The position numbers and the translations under genes were made by a program. Under the pieces are notes generated by a model, which worked only from the letters and a program-made list of their open reading frames with translations, was not told the origin of the DNA and made no database searches. 64,000 nt of DNA from Bacteroidota bacterium. Lineage in GTDB: Bacteria; Bacteroidota; Bacteroidia; Sphingobacteriales; Sphingobacteriaceae. Positions 1 through 6,530 of the stretch are shown here, in pieces (the stretch's first letter is position 1; every line of letters begins with the position of its first letter). The stretch covers positions 186,001-250,000 of the forward strand of contig JAFDZM010000076.1 in NCBI GenBank assembly GCA_018266915.1. The letters are read 5' to 3'.

Positions 1-945
1 TCCCCATGCAGGAAGCATGAAGAACAACATTAACCTGATGGAAGTCTGATACCCTGCTGATCCATGATCCCCGCCCGTAGTTGCCACCAACTCAGCAAGG
101 AATATCCAGCTGCATGAGCCGATCACGAATTGCAATATACCCGGAATGGCGATCTTCAATATAGCCTTTATCTGCTCCCAATGTGGCTTTAAATAAGCCA
201 GGCGCACCTTGATCAGGTTTTTCCCATTGAACAGATGATACAGCTGATATATAACGCCCGTTCCGCGACCGATGGTTGTTGCAATAGCCGCCCCGGTTAA
301 TCCGAAGCCTAACACATTAATGAATATCGGGCAAAGGATAATGTTGGAAATATTCGCTATCCAGAGGCTCCGCATGGCTATTGCTGCATTGCCTGCTCCC
401 CTGAAAATACCGTTCACCAGAAACAGCATCACAATGATCAGGCTTTCGGCCATCATAATGCGGGTGTAGTTGGTACCCAATCGTGCCGTTTCAGCAGACG
501 CTCCCATAATCGTGAGGATATTGCTGGCGAAATAAAATCCTGCCACGCCGATCACAAAGTTGACCATTATAGCCAGCGTTACCGTTTGCATACCTGCTTT
601 GGCTGCTTCAACCGGGTCTTTTTCGCCAATACGTCGTGCAACTATAGCGGTTGCCGCCATACTCATGCCCACTGCGAGTGAATAAATAATAGTAAGACAG
701 GATTCTGTCAGCCCGACAGTCTGAATAGCATAGCTGCTGTGTGGTAAATGCCCAACGAAATATAGATCGACGAGGGCAAAAACCGACTCCATTGCCATCT
801 CGAGCATCATCGGAATAGCCAATAATAATACTGCGCGACGTATACTTCCACGCGTAAAATCGTGATTGCCGCCACGAAGCGATTCTTTAATAAGTGTAAA
901 TATTCTGGTTGACCTGCGTATAGCAGTCGTTTGATCTGTTGCCAT
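1..945 (-). CDS. MATE family multidrug/Na+ efflux transporter (3' part missing)
   Basis: The reading frame starts at the ATG at 945 and is open to the window edge, giving about 315 residues of a protein whose C-terminal part lies outside. The translation is a chain of hydrophobic helices with MatE-type features: LLLAIPMMLEMAMESVF near the N-terminus, GLTESCLTIIYSLAVGMSMAATAIVARRIG-like helix 2-3 region (split here only by length), and the GIFRGAGNAAIAM segment. MATE proteins export cationic drugs or metabolites in exchange for Na+ or H+ across the inner membrane. The family usually has about 450 residues and 12 helices; roughly eight are in the window. The substrate cannot be predicted. The gene is monocistronic as far as can be seen. 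Confidence 0.9.
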   Translation of the reverse strand, partial: MATDQTTAIRRSTRIFTLIKESLRGGNHDFTRGSIRRAVLLLAIPMMLEMAMESVFALVDLYFVGHLPHSSYAIQTVGLTESCLTIIYSLAVGMSMAATAIVARRIGEKDPVEAAKAGMQTVTLAIMVNFVIGVAGFYFASNILTIMGASAETARLGTNYTRIMMAESLIIVMLFLVNGIFRGAGNAAIAMRSLWIANISNIILCPIFINVLGFGLTGAAIATTIGRGTGVIYQLYHLFNGKNLIKVRLAYLKPHWEQIKAILKIAIPGILQFVIGSCSWIFLAELVATTGGDHGSAGYQTSIRLMLFFMLPAWG

Positions 946-1148
946 GAAAATTAATTAACAGGTTAAAAAATTGGAAAATGTTCAGCGGGACGCTGAAAAA
1001 GAAAAACCGGATTGTTATCCCCTGATTTTAAATCGCATGGGGACTATTGCTATTTTCATGACGATTAGGATTGAGAAACAAATATAGAAAAATCTGATTG
1101 GGAAATGCAAGGGCTTTTTTCAAATCCGGATAATGAAAAGCTTAGTGG

Positions 1149-1207
1149 TTTGCAGGGTCCCTGCGGAGACCCTGCAAAGACCGTAAAGACGGAAAATGCT
1201 TTCCGTC
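1149..1207. repeat. Two adjacent perfect hairpins
   Basis: Positions 1149-1159 and 1168-1178 form a perfect 11-bp inverted repeat (TTTGCAGGGTC / GACCCTGCAAA). Directly after it 1188-1195 and 1200-1207 form a perfect 8-bp one (GACGGAAA / TTTCCGTC). They lie between the MATE start and the end of the small gene at 1215-1424. They could act in transcription termination of that gene, but no strong T-tract follows. The rest of 946-1214 shows nothing else recognisable. Confidence 0.6.
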
Positions 1208-1214
1208 CCTGTTC

Positions 1215-1424
1215 CTATTTCACCAAAAATTGATCAAAGGCCTTTTGTATCTCGTCTCGTATGTTTTGAGGAAGTTTTTTGTTGGGATCGATATCTATGA
1301 TATACTTTTCGGTACCTCTGTCGGGATCCAATTCAAAGTAACTGAAAATGCGCCGTCCCTTGAAGGCCTCGCGATTTGCCGCCTCGATCTCGATCATACG
1401 ACGGTTAAACTGGTCGTAACTCAT
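1215..1424 (-). CDS. Small conserved-looking cytoplasmic protein, unknown
   Basis: This is a 69-residue frame starting with ATG and a coherent charged, amphipathic sequence: MSYDQFNRRMIEIEAANREA, then FSYFELDPDRG, then a C-terminal helix IRDEIQKAFDQFLVK. It has no signal peptide, membrane segment or known motif that I recognise. The codon usage looks coding, and the opposite-strand frame over the same region is hydrophobic and unconvincing. It lies alone between the MATE gene and a secreted protein, both on the same strand. Function unknown. Confidence 0.6.
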   Translation of the reverse strand: MSYDQFNRRMIEIEAANREAFKGRRIFSYFELDPDRGTEKYIIDIDPNKKLPQNIRDEIQKAFDQFLVK

Positions 1425-1478
1425 TGAACGTTTTTATATTGTAAATATACTGATAACTCCGTCGCTACCACAAAAAAA

Positions 1479-1955
1479 CTAACGGTCTACAACGTATATT
1501 GAAGTGGGTAAACCGTTAGGCATTTTAAGGATTCCCACGGAATAGGTTTTATTAACATACTCCCAGCTATCCCAAGTCTTGCCAGGTTTTTTGTCTGGGT
1601 CAGGCTTAAGAGTAAATCCAGCCTGTAGTAATTGTTTTTTAATCACATCGATGTACGAATTTTGATCTATTTGATATTCGATAGTCGAATGATTAGACCT
1701 ATCGCCAGCTCTTCTGACGAATATTAATTCAGCTCCCCAGATACCAGCATTCTTCATATAAGAGGTTGTGGTGACGCCTTTTTTAACTGTCACTGACAAT
1801 TGAGCGAACAGTTTCTTTTTTGTGAGGAAAGAGTTTGACTCCTTAACGGATAACCTTGTAAGTTTGACAAGCTCTGCGGCTGTTATTGTTTGACTGTGCG
1901 CCTGCATTAGACACATTAAAAGCAATGCAATAGTACATATAGGTCCAGGTTTCAT
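1479..1955 (-). CDS. Secreted protein of unknown function
   Basis: The 158-residue product begins with a clear Sec signal peptide: charged MKPG, hydrophobic ICTIALLLMCLMQ, then AHSQ as a likely signal peptidase I site near residue 22. The mature part is alternately hydrophobic and lysine-rich, with a WGAELIFVRR strand and a C-terminal GLPTSIYVVDR strand, so a small beta-rich periplasmic or exported domain is likely. I do not recognise a family. It stands between the 69-residue gene and the hxlR-type regulator, all on the minus strand but with gaps that do not suggest one operon. Confidence 0.7.
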   Translation of the reverse strand: MKPGPICTIALLLMCLMQAHSQTITAAELVKLTRLSVKESNSFLTKKKLFAQLSVTVKKGVTTTSYMKNAGIWGAELIFVRRAGDRSNHSTIEYQIDQNSYIDVIKKQLLQAGFTLKPDPDKKPGKTWDSWEYVNKTYSVGILKMPNGLPTSIYVVDR

Positions 1956-2033
1956 ATCTTCTAAAATAACAAATACTCAAATCTAATGCAAGTTTTTCTG
2001 CCTCTACAAGGTCTGTGGTAGAGCGACTGCTCT

Positions 2034-2402
2034 TTAAACCGCTTCCGCCACCGTTCTTTCCTTCCTAATCTTTTCCCTGTGCATTACTCCCCAATTGCTT
2101 AGCGCTGATAATACCTCATTAAGCGTTTCGCTGTATGGCGTGAGCTCGTACTCAACAATCACTGGTGTCTGCGTGTAGATGTTCCGTTTTATAAAACCGT
2201 TCATTTCCAGTTCTTTCAGCTCATGCGATAATACCCTGGCCGAGATGCCGGTTATGGTTCGCTGCAATTCGTTAAAGCGTTTGTTACCGCTGCGCAGCGC
2301 TATCAGGATACGCAGTTTCCATTTACCGCCGATCACATAAAGTGCATCTCCTATCCCGGTTAATGCCCTTGTACACTCCTCTTTTGAATGAATTTGTTTC
2401 AT
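2034..2402 (-). CDS. HxlR-family winged-helix transcriptional regulator
   Basis: At 122 residues this has the usual HxlR length. The core reads GGKWKLRILIALRSGNKRFN followed by ISARVLSHELKELEMNGFIKR, the typical HxlR winged helix-turn-helix with recognition helix and wing. One cysteine (residue 10) sits just before the domain; in some HxlR regulators an N-terminal cysteine senses electrophiles or quinones. The gene is divergent from a DoxX and an azoreductase gene across a 40-bp perfect palindrome 18 bp upstream of its ATG. It is therefore likely to control both itself and that pair. The ligand is an inference from the neighbours (quinone or azo-type electrophiles). Confidence 0.92.
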   Translation of the reverse strand: MKQIHSKEECTRALTGIGDALYVIGGKWKLRILIALRSGNKRFNELQRTITGISARVLSHELKELEMNGFIKRNIYTQTPVIVEYELTPYSETLNEVLSALSNWGVMHREKIRKERTVAEAV

Positions 2403-2420
2403 ATTTCTGGCCCTTCCATA

Positions 2421-2460
2421 GTAGTATACAAAAGGTTATTACTAACCTTTTGTATACTAC
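2421..2460. promoter_or_regulatory. Candidate HxlR operator, perfect 18-bp inverted repeat
   Basis: Positions 2421-2438 and 2443-2460 are exact reverse complements separated by four bases (arms contain GTATACAAAAGGTTA). The site lies 18 bp before the hxlR-type ATG and about 55 bp before the DoxX ATG, where a shared operator would be expected. GTATAC-type half sites are known for HxlR-family regulators; assignment to this protein is an inference. Confidence 0.8.
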
Positions 2461-2484
2461 TAACTTTTTATAAGCAAATGTACA

Positions 2485-2492
2485 TAGTTTTG
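2485..2492 (+). promoter_or_regulatory. Putative -7 element for the DoxX/azoreductase operon
   Basis: TAGTTTTG matches the Bacteroidota -7 consensus TAnnTTTG and lies 23 bp upstream of the DoxX ATG, just downstream of the palindrome. A convincing -33 TTTG at normal spacing is not seen. Confidence 0.5.
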
Positions 2493-2515
2493 CTTGTCAA
2501 AAAAAATAAAAAAAG

Positions 2516-2890
2516 ATGAAAGCAATTAAAATTACTTACTGGGTCACAACGGTTATCGTGACGATAATGATGATATATTCTGCCTATGCTTATTTAACAC
2601 AAGATGCCATGGTACAGGCATTCCACCACTTAGGATACCCGGATTATTTCCGTGTGGAGCTGGCTATTGGTAAACTGATCGGCGCCATATTACTGATCGC
2701 ACCGGTTTCCGCACGAATTAAGGAATGGGTGTATGCCGGTTTCATTATCACCTTTGTTTCCGCTTTTATTGCCCACACTGCATCCGGCGATCCGGTAAAT
2801 TATCGCGTAATGCCGGTGATATTCCTGGCCCTGCTGATCACTTCTTATATCACTTACCACAAACGCAATCCTGTTTTACAAACGGCATAA
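2516..2890 (+). CDS. DoxX-like four-helix membrane protein
   Basis: This is a 124-residue membrane protein with four predicted helices: residues about 5-25, 45-65, 70-87 and 98-113. The pattern YSAYAYLTQDAMVQAFHHLGYPDYFR followed by GKLIGAILLIAP and IKEWVYAGF is that of the DoxX-like family in Bacteroidota. These proteins are often coupled with oxidoreductases in thiol/redox stress responses, but their biochemical role is not settled. The azoreductase gene starts 21 bp downstream, so the two are very likely co-transcribed. A second DoxX-like gene of the same type lies at 17501. Confidence 0.88.
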   Translation: MKAIKITYWVTTVIVTIMMIYSAYAYLTQDAMVQAFHHLGYPDYFRVELAIGKLIGAILLIAPVSARIKEWVYAGFIITFVSAFIAHTASGDPVNYRVMPVIFLALLITSYITYHKRNPVLQTA

Positions 2891-2911
2891 CACACATAAT
2901 AAAACATCAAA

Positions 2912-3511
2912 ATGAAAAAGATACTCAATGTCATATCCAGTGCAAGGGGCGCAGCCTCAAACAGCACTCAATTAGTTAATGCCATCACTGAAAAGCTGAC
3001 CGGCCAATATCCAGGCAGCACGGTTAAGTTGCGCGACCTTGTGGAGCACCATTATCCCCACCTGGAAGAATCGCACTTAAATGCTTTTTATGCACCTGCT
3101 GAAACGGCTGCGCCGGAGTCTAAAGAAGCAGTCAGGCACTCCAATGAAGCGATTGAAGAGGTATTTGAGGCAGACGTAATTGTAATAGCGGTACCGATCT
3201 ATAATTTCAATATTCCTTCGGCACTTAAAGCCTGGCTGGACCACCTGGTGCGGAGAGGTAAAACTTTTTCTTATGGGTCAGGATACCCTGAAGGTTTGGT
3301 GAAAGACAAAAAAGTTTATCTAGCTATTGCCTCGGGTGGAGTCTTTTCAGATGGCCCGATGAAGTCTTATGATTTTGCTGAACCTTATTTAAGAATGATC
3401 CTTGGATTTATCGGGATAACCGACGTGACTACCTTCAGGGTTGAAGGGGTGAATATGCCTGATTTGAAGGAGACCGCGTTGCAAAAAGGGATTGAGAGTA
3501 TAGTTTTGTAA
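2912..3511 (+). CDS. FMN-dependent NADH-azoreductase / quinone reductase
   Basis: The 199-residue length is that of AzoR. The N-terminal SSARGAASNSTQLVNAI forms the phosphate-binding loop for FMN. The VPIYNFNIPSALKAWLDHLVR segment and the FSYGSGYPEGLV loop are the diagnostic flavodoxin-fold parts of AzoR. The enzyme uses NADH to reduce quinones and azo compounds by two electrons in the cytoplasm, a detoxification role. It follows DoxX in an operon that probably responds to the divergent HxlR regulator. I do not assign azoR because several paralogues usually exist. Confidence 0.9.
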   Translation: MKKILNVISSARGAASNSTQLVNAITEKLTGQYPGSTVKLRDLVEHHYPHLEESHLNAFYAPAETAAPESKEAVRHSNEAIEEVFEADVIVIAVPIYNFNIPSALKAWLDHLVRRGKTFSYGSGYPEGLVKDKKVYLAIASGGVFSDGPMKSYDFAEPYLRMILGFIGITDVTTFRVEGVNMPDLKETALQKGIESIVL

Positions 3512-3515
3512 TCTC

Positions 3516-3591
3516 AGCCTCACCCTGCCCTCTCCAAAGGAGAGGGTTTTAAATTTAAGTCCTCTCCTTTGGAGAGGATTTAGGTGAGGCT
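3516..3591. repeat. Paired-hairpin palindromic element, copy 1
   Basis: The 76-bp element has perfect 9-bp ends (AGCCTCACC / GGTGAGGCT). They enclose two hairpins, CCCTCTCC-AAA-GGAGAGGG and CCTCTCC-TT-GGAGAGG. It has the same architecture as 31803-31879 and 54806-54902. Located just after the azoreductase stop, it may also terminate transcription. Confidence 0.75.
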
Positions 3592-3627
3592 ACCCAAACA
3601 ATAATCTTGCAACCGGGTTATCCTATC

Positions 3628-3987
3628 ATGTTCACCATTCATGAAATTGCCAACGGTTTGAAAGAGATGCTGAGCGAACAGAAGTTTGTTGAAGCCTATC
3701 AATTACTGTTTTCAGAAGACGCAGAAAGTATCGATCCGCTAAATACAAGTGGTCAGCCTTTAAAAGGGCTGACTACTTTATTAGACCGCGAGAAGGATTT
3801 TTTGTCCCGGATTACTGCTATCAATAAGATCACTTTATCCGAACCGACCATTGCCGGCAGCTACTTTACCATGAGTTTGAAAATGTCCTTTGAAGTACAG
3901 AACCAGGGACACATGGAGGTAGAGGAAATATGCCTTTATAAAGTGAAAGATGGTAAGATCGTCAGTCAGCAATTTTTTATTGGCTAA
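3628..3987 (+). CDS. SnoaL-like / NTF2-fold protein
   Basis: The open frame extends to a TTG at 3607, but the first ATG at 3628 gives the natural start MFTIHEIANGLKEML and a 119-residue protein. The pattern matches small NTF2-fold (SnoaL-like) proteins: FVEAYQLLFSEDAESIDP early, a GLTTLLDREKDFL helix, then strands ending in EEICLYKVKDGKIVSQQFF. Such proteins form alpha+beta cones with a pocket; the ligand or reaction cannot be told. Its last four bases overlap the convergent DUF4199 gene. Confidence 0.75.
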   Translation: MFTIHEIANGLKEMLSEQKFVEAYQLLFSEDAESIDPLNTSGQPLKGLTTLLDREKDFLSRITAINKITLSEPTIAGSYFTMSLKMSFEVQNQGHMEVEEICLYKVKDGKIVSQQFFIG

Positions 3988-4544
3988 CCGACGCTTGCTG
4001 TTGCAATCATATTATCCGGGTTCGACTTGCGCTTTAATATCACAGCGGCCAGCAACGACATAATGAGCCCCACAGGTAATATCTCGATATAAGTAAACAT
4101 CGCATTAAACAATGGGTTCCTGTACATTTCGCCATTACTTTTGTTCGCTATCATCTGTTGTTGAATTTGAGCCTGGGTAGCGCCGCTTGCTTTCATCTCA
4201 CGAATGATATGGGCGGAATACTTCTCATAAAAGTCCGGAATAAAAAAGTAATAGTCGATCTGCCAGGCAATCACATACATAGTTGAGGCCACCAATGTAA
4301 TGAGCAGGCCGATTTTCAGCGCTTTTCCAAAAGATATGGTCCCGTCGTTATGCTTATCACGATAATTCTTGACCCCTACAAATATCATCGAGAAAGCGAT
4401 TACCATGCTGCTATAGCCCAGCAGCATGCTACCAATACCGCCTTCAAAGTCGGAACCTCCAATACAACCGGAAATAGATAACAGCATCATGGAGGTGACG
4501 ATTAAACCGGCTATTGATCCGCAAATAATAATGATCTTCTTCAT
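3984..4544 (-). CDS. DUF4199 integral membrane protein
   Basis: This is a 186-residue protein with four membrane helices: about 5-25, 38-60, 80-103 and 153-172. DUF4199 shows here in FVGVKNYRDKHNDGTISFGKA, a conserved cytoplasmic loop, and in the amphipathic region between helices 3 and 4 ending in NPLFNAMFTYIEILPVGL. The family is nearly confined to Bacteroidota and its function is unknown. Upstream on the same strand lies a membrane-attached LuxR-type regulator; the gap of 112 bp leaves open whether they form one transcript. Confidence 0.85.
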   Translation of the reverse strand: MKKIIIICGSIAGLIVTSMMLLSISGCIGGSDFEGGIGSMLLGYSSMVIAFSMIFVGVKNYRDKHNDGTISFGKALKIGLLITLVASTMYVIAWQIDYYFFIPDFYEKYSAHIIREMKASGATQAQIQQQMIANKSNGEMYRNPLFNAMFTYIEILPVGLIMSLLAAVILKRKSNPDNMIATASVG

Positions 4545-4656
4545 TTTGTTTTAAGTTTTAGTTTGCTCAAAATTGAATAAAGGGGTATTATTTCCGGTCA
4601 TACTTTAGGGTGATTTTGCAGATTGTGCTGCATTTTGGTACTAAAGTGTGATTCGT

Positions 4657-5115
4657 TTAAGGTATAATGCAAAGCCTTTTGGCCATATCTACAGCCTGCG
4701 TACGGCGTTTCACTTCCATTTTCTCAAATATTTGTGCCGAATGTGTTTTGATGGTATTCAGCGATACAAACAGTTTTGATGCTATTTCCTGGTTGCTTAA
4801 GCCGTCGGCCATTAGTTGCAATACTTCCAGCTCGCGCTTGCTCAGGTTAAGGCGACGGACTTCCTCTTCATTTAAAATAAAATCCGGGTCGGTTGTCAAT
4901 ACCACTTTTTTCTCAACGATGACCGTTTCCACCTTAGGTTTCCTGATCTTCAATGCAAGCCAAATACCCAATGCGGTAAACAGCACCGCAATAATTCCGA
5001 GGTAAACATCCAGTTTCTGATCAAGCAGGATGTAGCGTGTCTCCAGCCATTTTAACAGGAACAGTAAAATAGCTAATGCAATACCGTAAATAATGATTTG
5101 CTTGTTCTTTGCCAA
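4657..5115 (-). CDS. LuxR-type HTH regulator with two N-terminal membrane helices
   Basis: The 152-residue product has two hydrophobic helices (about 6-24 and 37-56). A short linker follows, then a GerE/LuxR DNA-binding domain at 88-150: LSKRELEVLQLMADGLSNQEIA and the recognition helix region LNTIKTHSAQIFEKM. The start is a TTG; an in-frame stop lies just upstream and no ATG exists before the first helix, so TTG is probably real. The layout suggests a membrane-tethered regulator that senses membrane state or a membrane partner, possibly the DUF4199 protein next to it. No receiver domain is present. Confidence 0.85.
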   Translation of the reverse strand: MAKNKQIIIYGIALAILLFLLKWLETRYILLDQKLDVYLGIIAVLFTALGIWLALKIRKPKVETVIVEKKVVLTTDPDFILNEEEVRRLNLSKRELEVLQLMADGLSNQEIASKLFVSLNTIKTHSAQIFEKMEVKRRTQAVDMAKRLCIIP

Positions 5116-5224
5116 GACTGATATCTATTATTACCCTAAAATAATATTTAGAAGTCGCATTTCCGCTGACACAGTTTTGCCACCACCTGTTAAAATATCA
5201 GCGCCCGCTTAACAGTTTTATGTC

Positions 5225-5262
5225 AGTGTTCACGAGCGTTCATGCGTTCATGAACGAACACT
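5225..5262. repeat. Inverted repeat between genes
   Basis: AGTGTTC (5225-5231) pairs with GAACACT (5256-5262), and inside lies the 12-bp palindrome CGTTCATGAACG at 5245-5256. It sits just after the DUF3037 stop and could be a terminator-like hairpin or an operator. No T-tract follows. Confidence 0.5.
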
Positions 5263-5268
5263 ACAAGA

Positions 5269-5652
5269 TCATAACACCAATTGACTATATAATTTTTTAA
5301 GGGTCTCATTAGGATCAATACACAATCCCGGATGCACTTTTGAAGTTTGCACCACTGTACTGCGTGTAGCGCTAAGCCAGCGGAAGCGCGAAGGCATATC
5401 CAATTGGGCAATCGGGCCGCCATCCTTGCTGCCGCGGCATATTTCGGCAAAGGAATGGAGATGGCCTTTAAGGTCGTCGATGTCTATTTTGTTGGAAAAA
5501 GAGCAAAAACGTTTTTCGTCTACTTCGCAAAGACATTGCAGGAATTTCAATTTAGGGCAATAAAGGATCACCCCTACATTGAGGAACTCCTCGCGTTCCA
5601 CCTGTGGCACCACGCGGATAACGGCATACTCAAACAGGTTATTCTCTTGCAT
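5269..5652 (-). CDS. DUF3037 protein
   Basis: The 127-residue protein has the typical DUF3037 opening: FEYAVIRVVPQVEREEFLNVGVILY, followed by LCEVDEKRF and a C-terminal SATRSTVVQTSKVHPG motif. The family has no proven function but is repeatedly found next to HipA-like kinases. That is the case here: its start lies inside the last 14 bases of the kinase gene, indicating translational coupling and a joint role. Confidence 0.88.
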   Translation of the reverse strand: MQENNLFEYAVIRVVPQVEREEFLNVGVILYCPKLKFLQCLCEVDEKRFCSFSNKIDIDDLKGHLHSFAEICRGSKDGGPIAQLDMPSRFRWLSATRSTVVQTSKVHPGLCIDPNETLKKLYSQLVL

Positions 5653-6424
5653 GTTGCGCCTCCTTTACAAAAATAGACGATGCCGCAATACGCGTTTCCA
5701 AAAACTGCGCATAAATCGAGCGAACTTCATCAGGTTCTTCCAGCCACTCTCCTTTTATCCATTCATCAGGCACTAAGGAAACGATAGTTCGTATTACTTC
5801 GGGCGTCAGGATCGATTTAAATTCTTCATCAACAGTCTCCAGTTCTGATGCTTTGGATAACAGCACATGATCTTTTACCTGCACAAATGGGCGTACCGCC
5901 TGCTCCTTCCAATTGTCCCATGAATGATGGAAATATAAAGAGGCACCATGATCAATCAGCCACAGCTCCTTATTCCAGGTGAGCATATTGGTATTGCGAG
6001 GTGTGCGGTCGACATTTGTTAACAGGCAATCCATCCAAACTATCTGCGAGGCCAGTTTTGGGTCGACTTTAGTTACTACCGGATCAAAAGTTATGGCACC
6101 CGACAAATAATGCAGGGCCAGATTTAACCCGACGCTGGCTTTTAGTAAATCCTGAATTTCTTCATCAGGCTCTGAACGACCGAAAGCAGTATCCAAATTG
6201 GCAAAAACAATTTCGGGAACTTTAAAGCCCAAAGTCCTCGCTATCTCCCCGCCTATCAGCTCGGCGATCAAAGCCTTCACCCCCTGCCCTGCACCACGAA
6301 ATTTGAGGACGTACAGAAAGCCATCATCAGCCTCGGCAATGGCAGGCAACGAGCCGCCTTCGCGCAATGGCGTTACATAGCGGGTTACATTTACGGTACG
6401 TAATTCGGGTGTTTTAAAAGTCAT
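5639..6424 (-). CDS. HipA-like kinase-fold protein
   Basis: This 261-residue protein resembles the catalytic half of HipA Ser/Thr kinases. A lysine in FLYVLKFRGAG (K41) could bind ATP phosphate. The NVDRTPRNTN loop contains a D139-R-x-x-x-N144 catalytic pattern, and WLIDHGASLYF gives the metal-binding D158. Unlike HipA it is short (HipA about 440 residues) and is not preceded by a HipB-type DNA-binding antitoxin. It is coupled instead to DUF3037 by a 14-bp overlap. The substrate is unknown; calling it a toxin would go beyond the sequence. Confidence 0.82.
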   Translation of the reverse strand: MTFKTPELRTVNVTRYVTPLREGGSLPAIAEADDGFLYVLKFRGAGQGVKALIAELIGGEIARTLGFKVPEIVFANLDTAFGRSEPDEEIQDLLKASVGLNLALHYLSGAITFDPVVTKVDPKLASQIVWMDCLLTNVDRTPRNTNMLTWNKELWLIDHGASLYFHHSWDNWKEQAVRPFVQVKDHVLLSKASELETVDEEFKSILTPEVIRTIVSLVPDEWIKGEWLEEPDEVRSIYAQFLETRIAASSIFVKEAQHARE

Positions 6425-6453
6425 GTTGCCTTAGCTGGCAACAAAGCTATAAA

Positions 6454-6526
6454 AAGAGACAAGAAACAAGAGCCAAGAATCAAGACAAAAAACTTCTTGG
6501 TTCTTGACTCCTGGTTCTTGCTTCTC
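6454..6526. repeat. Inverted 'word' repeat of CAAGAA / TTCTTG units
   Basis: Reiterated CAAGAA-type words (AAGAAACAAGAGCCAAGAAT) are followed after a short AT loop by their complements (TTCTTGGTTCTTGAC, GGTTCTTGCTTCT). This makes a long imperfect hairpin between the HipA-like gene start and the carboxylesterase end. It probably also serves as a transcription end for the esterase. Confidence 0.65.
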
Positions 6527-6530
6527 TGAT

